Assembly (NCBI GenBank): GCA_964495805.1 | Contig: CAZBWV010000022.1 | Span: forward strand, 1-22,993 | Length of the DNA stretch: 22,993 bases | Source of the DNA: JALXCH01 sp964495805 | GTDB lineage: Bacteria; Calditrichota; Calditrichia; RBG-13-44-9 | Direction: 5' to 3' | Part shown: positions 7,983 to 16,860 of the stretch, piece by piece | Layout: every line of letters starts with the position of its first letter | How positions within the stretch are numbered: the first letter of the stretch is position 1 | The notes under the pieces: model-generated | What the model was told of the DNA's origin: nothing | The model's database searches: none | What the model saw: the letters and a program-made list of their open reading frames with translations, nothing else | Translations under genes and position numbers: made by a program

Positions 7983-9500
7983 TCAAAAGCCTTTTGCGTT
8001 TGTGTTCACCCGCCGGGTAAATCCCGACAGCACCGCTCCGATTCGGTCCTGAACCTGACGGATGCGGGAAGCTTTACCCAGAAAATGTTCCATCATGATG
8101 GAAAAAGCCAGCACTTCCCCATCTGCGGTTTCGGTGTAGCCGGACAGTGTACTGACCCCGCGTAGTGTGCCGGTTTTTGCGTGCAGTTTTCGTTCCGCTG
8201 GCGTTCCCACCATACGCTTTGCCAGCGTGCCATCCACACCGGCAATGGGCAACGATGCCTGAAACTCCGCCTGAACCCGAAAATCGCCATACATCCGGCG
8301 AAGCAATTTGACCATCAGCGCAGGCGTGACCACATTGTAGCGGGAGACACCAGAACCATCCACCATCGCGTAGCGATTGCTGTCCACCCCGACTTCGGCA
8401 AGAAACTGACGTACCACCGCAGTACCCTTCTCCGCACTGCCCGGAACTCCTTTGAATTCCGCACCCAATGTTTTCAACAACATTTCTGCGGAAAGATTAT
8501 CGCTGATTTTGTTGGTGTTAAACACAACCAGAGTCAGCGGAGGCGAAAGGTGCGTAACCAGCGCCCGAACATGCTCCGGTGTTTTCCCGATCATCACACT
8601 GCCGTTTAAGGCAATACCCGCTTCTGCCATCAACTCCCGCAACCGGGTACCGACGTAAAGGGGAGCATTCAGCACCTCTATACGATACCGCTTTGGAGAT
8701 GCTCCGGCTACCATTCCCCCTCTGATTACAATCGTGTTTTCCGGATGCACCCATTTGCGTTCCACTTTAAACTGCTCTATTTGCACGGAATCGGTGGAAT
8801 CCACGGTAATTCCATCATTTTCAATTTTCATATAAGAGGTTTTCGGTTCCATCCACACCTTCAGGGAATCGCCCGGTTTTTCGCCGGGTTGCACCCAAAC
8901 CGTTACACAATTATCGTTTACCGAAAGCGCACTAATGGGGGCGAAATCCGGAGAGGAGGTATCGTCCCACATCCAGCCCTTTCCCCAGTACAGGCTATCG
9001 AAATAAGTGGCATCGCACACCAGATGACCGGTAATTTCACGAATTCCCTGGCGTTTCAGTTCATTCACCATCCAGCGCAGGTCTTCGTCGGTCAAATCGG
9101 GATTCCCGAACCCTTTCAGATACAGGTTACCTTTTATGATGCTATCCCGGACGTTGTTTGAATCGCACAGCAGAATCGTTTGAAATCGAAAATCGGGTCC
9201 TAATTTTTCCAGCGCGGTGGCAGTGGTGAGTAATTTTAGATTGGAGGCAGGATGGAATAGCTCCTGAGCATGACGCTGGTACAACACGTCCCCCGTTTCC
9301 ACAGCCACCACCTGAATTCCCACCCGGGTCTGGGACAGAACCGAATCCTGGAGAATGGAATCGATTTGTGCCCTTAAGAAAGCTACCGAATGACGTTTCA
9401 GGTGGTTGCCCTGTTCGGGTCGGGTTGCAGCGCAGGAGGAGAACAGATAGATCAGAGAAAGTGTGAAAATCAGGGTGAACCCTATTTTTCTGTACTTCAT
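7983..9500 (-). CDS. dacB: D-alanyl-D-alanine carboxypeptidase/endopeptidase, PBP4 (S13) family, lipoprotein
   Basis: This 505-residue penicillin-binding protein of the low-molecular-mass class C type removes terminal D-Ala or cuts DD-crosslinks. The three active-site motifs are S86-N-L-K89 (PASNLKLL), S333-D-N335 and K442-T-G444 (HAKTGTLRG). The large insert between motifs 1 and 2 is typical of PBP4. The N-terminus (MKYRKIGFTLIFTLSLIYLFSSC) has a lipobox-like end with Cys at 23, so membrane anchoring is likely. The ATG at 9500 has GGAG 6 nt upstream. It is 52 bp upstream of lysA in the run. D-Ala released here could be taken up by the sodium:alanine symporter encoded just before it. Confidence 0.92.
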   Translation of the reverse strand: MKYRKIGFTLIFTLSLIYLFSSCAATRPEQGNHLKRHSVAFLRAQIDSILQDSVLSQTRVGIQVVAVETGDVLYQRHAQELFHPASNLKLLTTATALEKLGPDFRFQTILLCDSNNVRDSIIKGNLYLKGFGNPDLTDEDLRWMVNELKRQGIREITGHLVCDATYFDSLYWGKGWMWDDTSSPDFAPISALSVNDNCVTVWVQPGEKPGDSLKVWMEPKTSYMKIENDGITVDSTDSVQIEQFKVERKWVHPENTIVIRGGMVAGASPKRYRIEVLNAPLYVGTRLRELMAEAGIALNGSVMIGKTPEHVRALVTHLSPPLTLVVFNTNKISDNLSAEMLLKTLGAEFKGVPGSAEKGTAVVRQFLAEVGVDSNRYAMVDGSGVSRYNVVTPALMVKLLRRMYGDFRVQAEFQASLPIAGVDGTLAKRMVGTPAERKLHAKTGTLRGVSTLSGYTETADGEVLAFSIMMEHFLGKASRIRQVQDRIGAVLSGFTRRVNTNAKGF

Positions 9501-9623
9501 ACCACACTCCAGCTGAATTGAGTGTTAAAAGTGGTTTCCGACACAAGCAGCGGAGAGTCTTTTGTTTCTCCAATTTTCTGAGCTATCAGCAGCTCTGGAC
9601 ATCCTGGTCTTCGTTTCATCGGA

Positions 9624-10991
9624 TCAACCGTTTTTTTCAAGCTTCGAAAAATACTCCCGGGCTGCTTGCATCACACGCGGAGCCAGCAACAGGGTGGCGG
9701 TCATGGTGGGAATAGCCATCAGGGCATACATTCCATCGATTAAATTGACCACCACATCCAGCGAAACAACCGACGCCACCACAATGAGTAACACATAAAA
9801 ATAAGTGTACCAGTGCTGGCGCTCCGCTCCCAACAGAAATCCCAGGCATTTGGTGCCATAATAGGAATAACTGAACATGGTGCTCATACTAAAGAATAGT
9901 ACAGCGGCAAACAGAATATAAATGCCAAATCCGGGAATTGCTTGCTGAAACGCCCGGGCAGTTAATGTGACCCCATTATCTGCAGTGGTTTGCCAGACGC
10001 CGGTCACCAGAATCATCAGCGCAGTGGTGGTACATACAATAATGGTATCGATAAACGGACCCAGCATGGCTACCAGACCTTCGCGGATGGGTTCTTCCGT
10101 TTTCGCCGCACCGTGTGCCATGGCTTCGGTGCCGATGCCAGCTTCGTTGGAGAATGCTGCGCGTTTGATGCCGGTAATCACCACCGTCCATAACGCTCCG
10201 CCGGCAACCGCTTTTCCGGTAAACGCATCTTCGAAAATCAGCCGGAAAAAGTAAGGAATTTGATGGATGTGAGTGGCCAGCGTCCAGATGGCAGCTCCCA
10301 TGTAAATTAGCACCATAGCCGGTACCAATCGGGCGGTTACCGCGCCAATGCGGGTAATTCCGCCGAAAATAACCAGCGAAACCAGTGCGGCAATGGTGAT
10401 CCCCGCCAGCAGGTTAAACACAAACACCGACTCCCCCACCCAGCCGTTGGGAATAAAAATAATATCCCGCATCACCTGCACCAGCTGATTGGCCTGAAAT
10501 GCGGGCAACGCGCCAATAAGCCCGGCCAGGGAGAAAAAGATCGCCAGCGGTTTCCACTTCTTCCCCAGACCTTCCACAATATAGTACATGGGGCCACCCT
10601 GGATGTGTCCCTGTGAGTCTCTTCCCCGGTACATGATGGCAAGTGAGCAGGTAAAAAACTTGGTGGCCATTCCCACAATGGCGCTTACCCACATCCAGAA
10701 TACCGCACCGGGTCCGCCCACATAAATCGCTATCGCCACCCCGGAGATGTTGCCCATTCCCACGGTACCTGCCAGTGCAGAGGACAGTGCCTGAAAATGA
10801 GAAATATCTCCGGCATCATCCGGATTGTCGTATTTACCGCGCAGAATATCCACCGCGTGGCGGAAATAGCGAAATGGCAGCAGACGGGAGTAAACCAGGA
10901 AGAACAATCCACCGCCGGTCAGCAACACCAGCAACCAGGGACCCCAGGCATAGCTGGAAAATTGAGCCAATATGTTTTCAAGTTTCGTCAT
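9624..10991 (-). CDS. Sodium:alanine symporter, AGCS family
   Basis: This 455-residue polytopic inner-membrane transporter of the alanine/glycine:cation symporter family has about ten or eleven hydrophobic segments. Family signatures are 'ALAGTVGMGNISGVA', 'GGPGAVFWMW', 'GGPMYYIVEGLG' and 'RAAFSNEAGIGTEAMAHGAA'. The substrate is probably D- or L-alanine or glycine. Beside a DD-carboxypeptidase and other muropeptide enzymes, alanine recovered from stem peptides is the natural guess. A TTG codon precedes the ATG at 10991; neither has a clear Shine-Dalgarno, so the ATG is preferred. It lies 139 bp after murQ and 123 bp before dacB. Confidence 0.9.
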   Translation of the reverse strand: MTKLENILAQFSSYAWGPWLLVLLTGGGLFFLVYSRLLPFRYFRHAVDILRGKYDNPDDAGDISHFQALSSALAGTVGMGNISGVAIAIYVGGPGAVFWMWVSAIVGMATKFFTCSLAIMYRGRDSQGHIQGGPMYYIVEGLGKKWKPLAIFFSLAGLIGALPAFQANQLVQVMRDIIFIPNGWVGESVFVFNLLAGITIAALVSLVIFGGITRIGAVTARLVPAMVLIYMGAAIWTLATHIHQIPYFFRLIFEDAFTGKAVAGGALWTVVITGIKRAAFSNEAGIGTEAMAHGAAKTEEPIREGLVAMLGPFIDTIIVCTTTALMILVTGVWQTTADNGVTLTARAFQQAIPGFGIYILFAAVLFFSMSTMFSYSYYGTKCLGFLLGAERQHWYTYFYVLLIVVASVVSLDVVVNLIDGMYALMAIPTMTATLLLAPRVMQAAREYFSKLEKNG

Positions 10992-11133
10992 CAAATCCGA
11001 TAATCTTTATTTCTGTGGTTACACCCCTTCCGTCTGGTTACTTAGCGATCACAAAAAATGGGTCATTTGCCTCTACCGAATGGACGTTTTGCATCCAGAA
11101 CTTCCTTTATTTCCTTTAGGAAAAGCGAAAAAA

Positions 11134-12069
11134 TTAATTCTGCATGTTCAGGTTCTGCGAAATGGCTTTCCGGACAAACCCGTCCGCTGCTTGCAGACGC
11201 CGTCGGGCTTCTTCGGCATCCACCCCGGCAAGAATCATCACCAGCGCCGTTTTGACGTGCCCATTAGCCAGTTTTAATACCCGCGCCGCTTCGTCGTAAT
11301 CCACACCGGTAACCATCATCACCACCCGCTTGGAACGTTCCTCCAGCTTCTTGGAGGTCATCATCAAATCGACCATCATATTTTTGTACACTTTGCCCAG
11401 CCGAATCATGGAAGTGGTGGTCAGCATATTCAACACCAGCTTGGTGGCAGTACCGGCTTTCATCCGGGTGGAACCCATAACCACTTCGGGACCCACCACT
11501 GGGCAAATGGCTACGTCCACATCCACTTTGGATTCAATTTCTGAACGGGGATTGCAGGTGACGAAAATGGTCTTTGCTCCAATTTCTCGCGCTTTTCGGA
11601 TGGCGCCCAGCACGTATGGCGTGCGGTAACTGGCTGCAATACCACAAACCACATCGTTTTTATTGAACCCGCGCTCCATTAAATCCCTGGCGCCCAGATC
11701 CGGCTGGTCCTCATACCCCTCCTGAGCAGTTACCAGCGCCTTATAACCTCCGGCAATAATCCCCTGAATCATTTCCGGGTCGGTGCCGTAAGTAGGCGGA
11801 CATTCCGCAGCATCCAGCACACCCAACCGTCCACTGGTTCCGGCCCCAATGTAAAACAGCCGACCTCCCCGCTTGAATGTGTCCACCAGAATATCCACTG
11901 CCTGTGCGATGTAAGGAATCTCCTTCTCTACTGCAAGCGGAACCGTTTGATCTTCGCGATTAATAATGCGCAAAATCTCTTTCGTATCCATAGCGTCTAT
12001 TTCATCGGACGCCGGATTTCTTGCTTCCGTAATCAAATCCTTAATCTCGTCAAAAACCTTGTCTCTCAT
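11134..12069 (-). CDS. murQ: N-acetylmuramic acid 6-phosphate etherase
   Basis: The enzyme cleaves the D-lactyl ether of MurNAc-6-P to give GlcNAc-6-P and lactate in the cytoplasm. The SIS-domain signature 'YIGAGTSGRLGVLDAAECPPTYG' is split here as 'YIGAGTSGRLG' and 'LDAAECPPTYG'. It includes the glutamate matching the catalytic acid of characterised MurQ, and 'AQEGYED' carries the second proposed catalytic Glu. 'GSTRMKAGTATKLVLNML' also matches ('RMKAGTATKLVLNML'). The length of 311 residues is usual. The ATG at 12069 (MRDKVFDEIKDLITEARN) fits the family start and has GGGGAG close upstream, whereas an in-frame TTG at 12099 would add 10 residues. The common 'AASGRTPYV' reads 'AASYRTPYV' here. 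The 213-bp gap upstream holds an imperfect palindrome at 12101-12115. Confidence 0.95.
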   Translation of the reverse strand: MRDKVFDEIKDLITEARNPASDEIDAMDTKEILRIINREDQTVPLAVEKEIPYIAQAVDILVDTFKRGGRLFYIGAGTSGRLGVLDAAECPPTYGTDPEMIQGIIAGGYKALVTAQEGYEDQPDLGARDLMERGFNKNDVVCGIAASYRTPYVLGAIRKAREIGAKTIFVTCNPRSEIESKVDVDVAICPVVGPEVVMGSTRMKAGTATKLVLNMLTTTSMIRLGKVYKNMMVDLMMTSKKLEERSKRVVMMVTGVDYDEAARVLKLANGHVKTALVMILAGVDAEEARRRLQAADGFVRKAISQNLNMQN

Positions 12070-12282
12070 AATCTCCCCATATTGATTTATCCGATTCAAT
12101 GCCCGATCATCAGGCGATTTTCAATTCCGAAATAAAGGCATAAGGGGCATAAAGGGATTAAGCAATGAAATACAAAATCGCCTATCTGGTTTAGCGGCTC
12201 CATGTTTAGTCGGTTTACCCATCCCCCCGGATATTCGACCCGTTACCGAAAGGGATCGATTCACCACCGCCACCGTGTTGCC

Positions 12283-13779
12283 CTATCGTCCCTTCAATGC
12301 CCTGACCCGGTTCACTGCGTTCGCCACCAGAATAGTGGTGACACTGCCCACCAGGGTGTATAATGGCCAGGCAATTTTTACCGTCTGAATGACCAGTGTC
12401 ATCACCACAATGGCAGTAATAAATCCGATAATTGCTTCGCTCTGGTTAACCCGCTTGAAAAACAACCCCAACAAAAAAGCGCCCAATAGTCCGCCATAGG
12501 TATAGGAAGCAATACCCAGCCCTACTTCCACCACGGTTCCCTTCAACCCAATAAATGCAATGGCAACACCAATGAGCACCACCCCCCAGAGCAGGGTAAC
12601 CAGGCGTGAGATTTTCAGCAGTTGCTGCTCAGTTTTATTTTTCCCGGCAAAAGGGATGTAAATATCCAGCATTACAGCGCTGGAAAGGCTGGAAAGGCTG
12701 CTGGAGAGTGTGCTCATAGCCGCAGCAAAAAGCGCAGCAACGATGATCCCACTCACCCCGCTGGGCATTTCTTCCACAATAAACTTGGGAAAAATCCCAT
12801 CGGCGCGCAAAAGTCCTAACTCTTTTACCGAAGCCCCGCCGTAAAAGGCGTACAGCATCACCCCCAGCAACAGGAATAGTAAAAATTGCAGAAACACGGC
12901 AAATCCGCTAAAAGCCACCGCCTTTTGCCCGGAACGGGTATCCGGACAGGTGAGAATGCGCTGGACAATGAGTTGATCGGTTCCGTGGGAAGCCAGGCTG
13001 AAAATCGCACCGCCAATCAGCGCCGTGAAAAAAGTGTAAGGCGCCCGAATGAATTCACTGAAAGGCAACCCGAATCCGGTGTCGAACCACTTCAATTTAT
13101 CATCCGCAGCGGCAGCCTGGATGACTGAAACAAAACCGTGGGGAAGTTTGCTTAGAATAATCGCTCCCGCCAGGAGTGCACCACCCAGATAAATAACCAT
13201 CTGCACCACATCCATCCAGATAACGGAGCGAATGCCCCCCACGTACGTGTACACCATGGTGAGCAACCCCACGAAAATAATGGAAATTAAGTAGAATTGC
13301 ACATCGGTTAGTCCCTTCAGTGCACCGCTACCTTTTATGATAATAGCCAGAGGGATGGCTGTCGCAAACAGCCGAACGCCATCTGCCAGCAGCCGGGTAA
13401 TCATAAAAGTAATACTGGCGGTGTTGCGCATCTTTTGCCCGAACCGCTCACCCAGGAAGTGATAAGCCGTGTTAATCTTCCCGCGGAAATAAGCAGGAAC
13501 CAGCAGGGCTGCCACCAATAACCGACCGGTGATGTAACCAAACGTGATTTGCAAAAAAGTCATGTTGCCCAGGTAAGCCACCGCCGGTACGCTAATAAAC
13601 GTCAGCACACTGGTTTCCGTAGCTACGATGCTGAACGTCACCGCACCCCAGGGAATCCGGCGTCCGCCCAGAAAATAATCGGTGGTGTCCTTCTGCTTCC
13701 GACCGATCCAGGAGCCAACGCCTGCCGAAACAACCATGTAAACCAGCACAATAATCACATCAACTGTCGAAAAACCCAA
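12283..13779 (-). CDS. Sodium:solute symporter (SSS family), likely amino-sugar importer
   Basis: This membrane protein of about 498 residues has roughly 13 hydrophobic segments and SSS/SGLT motifs: 'DYFLGGRRIPW', 'TYVGGIRSVIWMDVVQ', 'SHGTDQLIVQRIL' and 'AAMSTLSSSLSSLSSAV'. The start is a TTG. GGAGG at 13786-13790 lies 6 nt from the TTG at 13779 and only 3 nt from an adjacent TTG at 13782, and no ATG occurs until residue 15, so 13779 is preferred. It sits between the NagZ-AmiE and murQ genes. SSS-type proteins are the expected import route where no MurP PTS exists, so MurNAc and/or GlcNAc is the best inferred substrate. The sequence alone does not prove specificity. Confidence 0.87.
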   Translation of the reverse strand: MGFSTVDVIIVLVYMVVSAGVGSWIGRKQKDTTDYFLGGRRIPWGAVTFSIVATETSVLTFISVPAVAYLGNMTFLQITFGYITGRLLVAALLVPAYFRGKINTAYHFLGERFGQKMRNTASITFMITRLLADGVRLFATAIPLAIIIKGSGALKGLTDVQFYLISIIFVGLLTMVYTYVGGIRSVIWMDVVQMVIYLGGALLAGAIILSKLPHGFVSVIQAAAADDKLKWFDTGFGLPFSEFIRAPYTFFTALIGGAIFSLASHGTDQLIVQRILTCPDTRSGQKAVAFSGFAVFLQFLLFLLLGVMLYAFYGGASVKELGLLRADGIFPKFIVEEMPSGVSGIIVAALFAAAMSTLSSSLSSLSSAVMLDIYIPFAGKNKTEQQLLKISRLVTLLWGVVLIGVAIAFIGLKGTVVEVGLGIASYTYGGLLGAFLLGLFFKRVNQSEAIIGFITAIVVMTLVIQTVKIAWPLYTLVGSVTTILVANAVNRVRALKGR

Positions 13780-13885
13780 CAAACACCTCCGGAGTTAATT
13801 TCCAAAGCACAAATGGTGGTACCACATTGCAAGCGAAATCCAATAAATTAACAGACGTGCAGCGGATGGCAAAGCAATTGAAATT

Positions 13886-16762
13886 TTATCTGGAATTCGG
13901 AATGGGCGATTGGGAAACGGGTACACCCATTCTTTCCAGAATTGCTTTCATCGCCGCGTTGTAAAAATCCCGTCGCACCTGATGCATCCCTCCGCGTTCG
14001 CGGGTGGGATACACCCGATTGGTCAGCAAAATGATGGCAACTTTCCGATTGGGATCGATCCAGATGGAGGTTCCGGTAAAACCCAGGTGCCCGAAGCTGC
14101 CCGGGGAGAAATAATCACCTGCAGAGGAATTTTCATCTGATGGCGTATCCCAGCCCAGCGCCCGTTCGCTACCCGGAGGCAGATTCTGGCGGGTGGTCCA
14201 TTCCCGGATGGTTTCCGGACGGTAAAAACGATGATGCCGATAGATTCCCCCGTTAATCAGCATTTGAGCCAGTTGGGCCAGGTCCTCCGCCGTGGAGAAT
14301 AGTCCGGCATGCGCCGATACGCCCCCCAGGAAAAACGCATTCTCATCATGCACTTCACCATGGATGAGTCCGCGATTCAATCCGCCACCGATTTCAGTGG
14401 GAGCAATCCGGGGGAGCAGGCTGTCCGGCGGATTGAACATGGTATTCTTCATTCCCATGGGCTGGTAAATAAGTTCCCGGGCCAGCACGTCCAGTGGCTT
14501 CCCGGTTACAATTTCCAGAATCCGACCCACCATAATCATTCCCAGATCGGAATAAATCATCGAATCGCCAGGTGTGTAATCCAGCGGCAAACTGTAAATA
14601 TATTGCAGTGCTTCTTCCCTGGTTTTTGCATACTTCCATAGCGGAACCCACCAATGCATTCCGGCGGAATGCGTAAGCAGGTGGCGCACCGTAACCGAAT
14701 CCTTTAATCCGCCATGGAATTCAGGTATGTAACTGCTTACCGGAATATCCAGCCGCAGTTTCCGTTGTTCATACAGCTTCATGGCTACCACGGTGGTTGC
14801 AGCTACTTTGGTTACCGAAGCCAGATCGTACATGGTGGTGGTATCTACTGCCGGAGAATTGGGATCGTAGGTCTGGTGTCCAAACCCCCGGCTGGCAATG
14901 AGCTCCCCGTCCTGCACAATGGCAATCTGAGCTCCGGGGAAAATGGAGTCGGCAATGGCTTTTTCCAGAACCAGATAAGCATCCTTTAAAAACGCATCGT
15001 CGATATGTTTTTCCAGTTTCATGGGATAGACATCGCGGGTGAGTCCTGCGCCCATGGGGAAGAATCCCGGAATGCTGACCGGTAGTTTACCCTGCACCGG
15101 TATTTCTCCAAACACCGCCCGAATGGCGCTGCGCACCGCCAGAGCACTGGAATGGTACGCACACAAATAGGATGGCGCTTGCGGAATCTGACGAATCAAA
15201 TAAGGTGAGCCAAAGGAAATGACCGCCATCGGTTTCCGGATTTGAAAAAGCCGGGCAATCATCTCCGCGGTGGTATCCGGCAGGGTAATGGAGCCTTTGT
15301 AGCTACCCAGGGTGACGAAGAAGCCCATAATCACCGCCTGGGCGGAATCCGCCTGCGCCGCAATCTGTTCAATTTGTTCCGGACAGGTTCGCTTGTCAAT
15401 GAGCACACTTTTTACATGAGCAATTCGCGCAGCAACCGCCTGGCGCAACCGGCGTTCGTACAGATATCCCCAATCCCGATCGGTTACGGCAATCACCAGC
15501 ACACTATCCAGCCGATCGGCTTTGAGCGGGAAAATATGGGCATCATCCCGCAGCAGTGTCATGGCCGCATCGGCAATTTCCCGCGCTTTTTCCAGATGCG
15601 CAGGACTGGCCATAACCTGCTCAATTTTCTTCACGTCGATCTGCGGTTTGCGAATCAATCCCAGTTCCGCTTTGGTGCGCAAAATACGGCGCACGGATTC
15701 GTCGATTCGTTCCATGGGGATGCGACCATCTTTTACCGCATCCAGCACAAACTGAAAGGTGGCTTCGAAATTGGGCGGATCCAGGATAAAATCTGCCCCC
15801 GCATTAATGGCCATTACCGCAGCCTGACCACTCCAGTAATTGTTCACCACCCCGCCCATGCTCATGGCATCGGTTATTACCAATCCACGGAATCCCATTT
15901 GTTTACGCAGTACATTTTCCACCCAGTAAGGGTCCAGCGTTGCCGGGCGACCTTCCATTTGTGGAATAGCGCTGTAAGTAATGTGAGCGACCATCACCAT
16001 TCTGGCACCGGCTTTCACCGCCGCTTCGAACGGCGGGAGTTCCACCTGGTTCAAACGTTCCTTGGTGGCAGTTACGGTGGGCAAACCAAGATGGGAATCC
16101 ACATTGGTATCTCCGTGACCGGGAAAATGTTTGGCGGTTGCCAGCACACCGTTCTCCTGGAGCCCGCGAATAAAGGCAGTTCCCAGCCGCGCCACCAGGG
16201 CTGGGTCTTCCCCGTAGGATCGGGTATTGATAATCAGATTATCGGGATTGTTGTTCACATCCATCACCGGGGCAAAATTCACATGAATTCCCAGCGCCCG
16301 GGCTTCCAGCGCCGTAATCCGACCCTCCTGGTAAGCAAAATCTTCGGAGCGGGTAGCACCAACGGCCATATTGGGCAAAAACTCCGTTCCCTCTTCCACC
16401 CGCATGGAAACACCCCACTCCATATCTGCCATCACCAATAAAGGGATGTCGGCGGCATCCTGGAGCCGCTGAATATACCGGACAATGGCGTAAGGATTTC
16501 CCCGGTACATGGAGATGCCGCCCACATGATATTTCTCAACCCGTGCAAGAATTTCCTGAAACTGCGGATCCTGTTCGTTGTAAAAATGTGGCTGGTAGGT
16601 CACCACCATCATCTGCCCGATCTTTTGCTCCAGACTCATGCGCTGAAGCTGGTCTTCCACCCACTGGTCGGGTTTTTCCGTTCGGGTTCCGGCGCAGCTT
16701 AAAATGAGCAGCCACATTGCAACCAGCAGAACAGTTCGTATCCCAAAAACGGTGTGTTTCAT
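13886..16762 (-). CDS. NagZ (GH3 beta-N-acetylglucosaminidase)-AmiE-like serine hydrolase fusion lipoprotein
   Basis: The 958-residue product starts at the ATG at 16762 (AGGCG 5 nt upstream; an in-frame TTG at 16774 is less likely). The signal peptide ends ILS-C23, so it is probably a lipoprotein. Residues about 35-375 form the GH3 domain with 'KHFPGHGDT' (211-219), the D222-S-H224 dyad typical of NagZ, and the nucleophile D298 in 'VITDAMSM'. Residues about 400-575 resemble the GH3 C-terminal alpha/beta domain. Residues about 590-945 are a class C beta-lactamase-like serine hydrolase with S649-V-T-K652, Y737-S-D739 in place of YxN, and 'HLGFTGT' (892-898). In Bacillus the equivalent NagZ and AmiE (MurNAc-L-Ala amidase) are separate neighbouring proteins. 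The inferred job is to release GlcNAc and then MurNAc plus stem peptide from muropeptides outside the inner membrane. Confidence 0.93.
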   Translation of the reverse strand: MKHTVFGIRTVLLVAMWLLILSCAGTRTEKPDQWVEDQLQRMSLEQKIGQMMVVTYQPHFYNEQDPQFQEILARVEKYHVGGISMYRGNPYAIVRYIQRLQDAADIPLLVMADMEWGVSMRVEEGTEFLPNMAVGATRSEDFAYQEGRITALEARALGIHVNFAPVMDVNNNPDNLIINTRSYGEDPALVARLGTAFIRGLQENGVLATAKHFPGHGDTNVDSHLGLPTVTATKERLNQVELPPFEAAVKAGARMVMVAHITYSAIPQMEGRPATLDPYWVENVLRKQMGFRGLVITDAMSMGGVVNNYWSGQAAVMAINAGADFILDPPNFEATFQFVLDAVKDGRIPMERIDESVRRILRTKAELGLIRKPQIDVKKIEQVMASPAHLEKAREIADAAMTLLRDDAHIFPLKADRLDSVLVIAVTDRDWGYLYERRLRQAVAARIAHVKSVLIDKRTCPEQIEQIAAQADSAQAVIMGFFVTLGSYKGSITLPDTTAEMIARLFQIRKPMAVISFGSPYLIRQIPQAPSYLCAYHSSALAVRSAIRAVFGEIPVQGKLPVSIPGFFPMGAGLTRDVYPMKLEKHIDDAFLKDAYLVLEKAIADSIFPGAQIAIVQDGELIASRGFGHQTYDPNSPAVDTTTMYDLASVTKVAATTVVAMKLYEQRKLRLDIPVSSYIPEFHGGLKDSVTVRHLLTHSAGMHWWVPLWKYAKTREEALQYIYSLPLDYTPGDSMIYSDLGMIMVGRILEIVTGKPLDVLARELIYQPMGMKNTMFNPPDSLLPRIAPTEIGGGLNRGLIHGEVHDENAFFLGGVSAHAGLFSTAEDLAQLAQMLINGGIYRHHRFYRPETIREWTTRQNLPPGSERALGWDTPSDENSSAGDYFSPGSFGHLGFTGTSIWIDPNRKVAIILLTNRVYPTRERGGMHQVRRDFYNAAMKAILERMGVPVSQSPIPNSR

Positions 16763-16860
16763 AAAACGCCTCAATCATTTTTTCTTTGAACCCATCCCGC
16801 TCGGGACCTTTGTGGATCATAAAAAATCTTTGCTTTTTTACCGAACTCCTGACGGTTTCA

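Noticed and set aside
11108..11121. Small hairpin downstream of murQ
   Set aside because: The stem is only about 5 bp with no U-tract after it, so it does not qualify as a terminator.
12101..12115. Imperfect palindrome GCCCGATCATCAGGC upstream of murQ
   Set aside because: It is short and single-copy as far as I can see, with no T-tract. It is too weak to call as an operator or terminator.
15242..16441. 399-codon plus-strand open frame opposite the NagZ fusion
   Set aside because: It is a shadow of a gene with complete GH3 and serine-hydrolase motifs. The composition is low in recognisable domains and no ribosome site is seen.
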